A DNA stretch of 64,000 bases from contig CAVTHT010000009.1 in the NCBI GenBank assembly GCA_963734575.1, positions 124,001 through 188,000 on the forward strand. The letters are read 5' to 3'. Below the pieces are notes generated by a model. The model had not been told where the DNA came from. It searched no databases and worked only from the letters and a program-made list of their open reading frames with translations. This stretch comes from CAIWHR01 sp963734575. Lineage in GTDB: Bacteria; Pseudomonadota; Gammaproteobacteria; Burkholderiales; Casimicrobiaceae. Shown here piece after piece: positions 63,707 through 64,000 of this stretch (positions within the stretch are counted from its first letter, which is position 1; each line of letters begins with the position of its first letter). The position numbers and the translations under genes were made by a program.

Positions 63707-64000
63707 ATGCTGCTGCTGCATCTCCTCGCCGAGCAGAAGATCGAGGAAGCCATCCGTGACGGCGAATTCGACGGCCTGCCCGGCGAAGGCAAACCGCTCG
63801 AGCTCGACGACGATCGCCTCTTACCCGACGAATCGCGCGCGGCGTACCGGATCCTGAAGAATGCCGGCTTCGTGCCGCCGGAACTGGAGCAGCGCAAGGA
63901 GATCGCGGATCTGCACCGGCTCCTCGCCACGCTGACCGACGGCGAGGATCGCGACCGCGCGCACGCGCGCCTTGCGTTGCTCGAGGCCGCGCTGGAAGCC
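63707..64000 (+). CDS. DUF1992 (DnaJ homologue subfamily C member 28-like) protein, truncated by window end
   Basis: The first 98 residues (LLAEQKIEEAIRDGEFDGLP, then GEGKPLELDDD, FVPPELEQRKEIADL) match the conserved domain of the DNAJC28-like family, known only as DUF1992. The open frame continues past base 64000. Start ATG is 11 bases after the dacB stop with GAGGAAG upstream. Function unknown. Confidence 0.88.
   Translation, partial: MLLLHLLAEQKIEEAIRDGEFDGLPGEGKPLELDDDRLLPDESRAAYRILKNAGFVPPELEQRKEIADLHRLLATLTDGEDRDRAHARLALLEAALEA

Overview
The window is a 64 kb piece of a very GC-rich chromosome with no rRNA, tRNA, IS element, phage gene or CRISPR array that I can see. Tight ATGA/GTGA gene overlaps, a thiosulfate-oxidation (sox) set, a DctP/Q/M TRAP transporter, Tat-exported molybdenum hydroxylase subunits, BioA, DacB and a TspO protein together suggest a heterotrophic proteobacterium, most likely a betaproteobacterium (Burkholderiales-like). 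This placement is inferred from gene content only.

Layout. 1-1.4 kb: protealysin-type metallopeptidase and its emfourin-type inhibitor. 1.6-3.6 kb: sugar acetyltransferase, alpha/beta hydrolase, DUF4186 protein. 3.7-8.5 kb (minus): soxXYZA preceded by a molybdopterin/2Fe-2S oxidoreductase pair. 9-14.8 kb: small hypothetical, lipoprotein, fatty acid desaturase, SRPBCC protein, PLP decarboxylase, a Tyr/Gly-rich surface protein, a glycosyltransferase and a cupin. 15-20 kb: HlyD/ABC export operon and a CPA1 Na+/H+ antiporter. 20-36.6 kb: a large sugar-acid island (IlvD/EDD dehydratase, Kelch lipoprotein, MalEFGK-type sugar ABC transporter, UxaA dehydratase, mandelate-racemase-type dehydratase, TRAP transporter, L-idonate dehydrogenase-like enzyme, FadR-type regulator and a divergent glucarate dehydratase). 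The regulator and the dehydratase share a perfect palindromic operator that overlaps both predicted promoters.

36.7-56.8 kb (plus) is an alpha-glucan/trehalose operon: glgP, glgB, glgE, treS-maltokinase fusion, a MscS-related channel, glgX, treZ, malQ and treY. It encodes three enzymatic ways of linking glycogen, maltose and trehalose (TreYZ, TreS, TreS-Mak-GlgE) but has no glgA or glgC here. It looks like a glycogen/trehalose interconversion and osmoadaptation module. 57-64 kb: an SDR and an FAH-family hydrolase (possible deoxy-sugar-acid steps), TspO, a 51-residue basic protein, prolyl aminopeptidase, BioA, DacB (PBP4) and a truncated DUF1992 gene.

Data quality matters for every reader of this window. 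At least 19 conserved genes are split by single-base indels, mostly +1 insertions, while neighbours with the same style are intact. In the glgX-treZ stretch (47.7-51.4 kb) an indel occurs roughly every 20-150 bases. I interpret most of them as sequencing or assembly error, not gene decay. For affected genes I give one span from the inferred real start to the inferred real stop and name the places where the frame changes.
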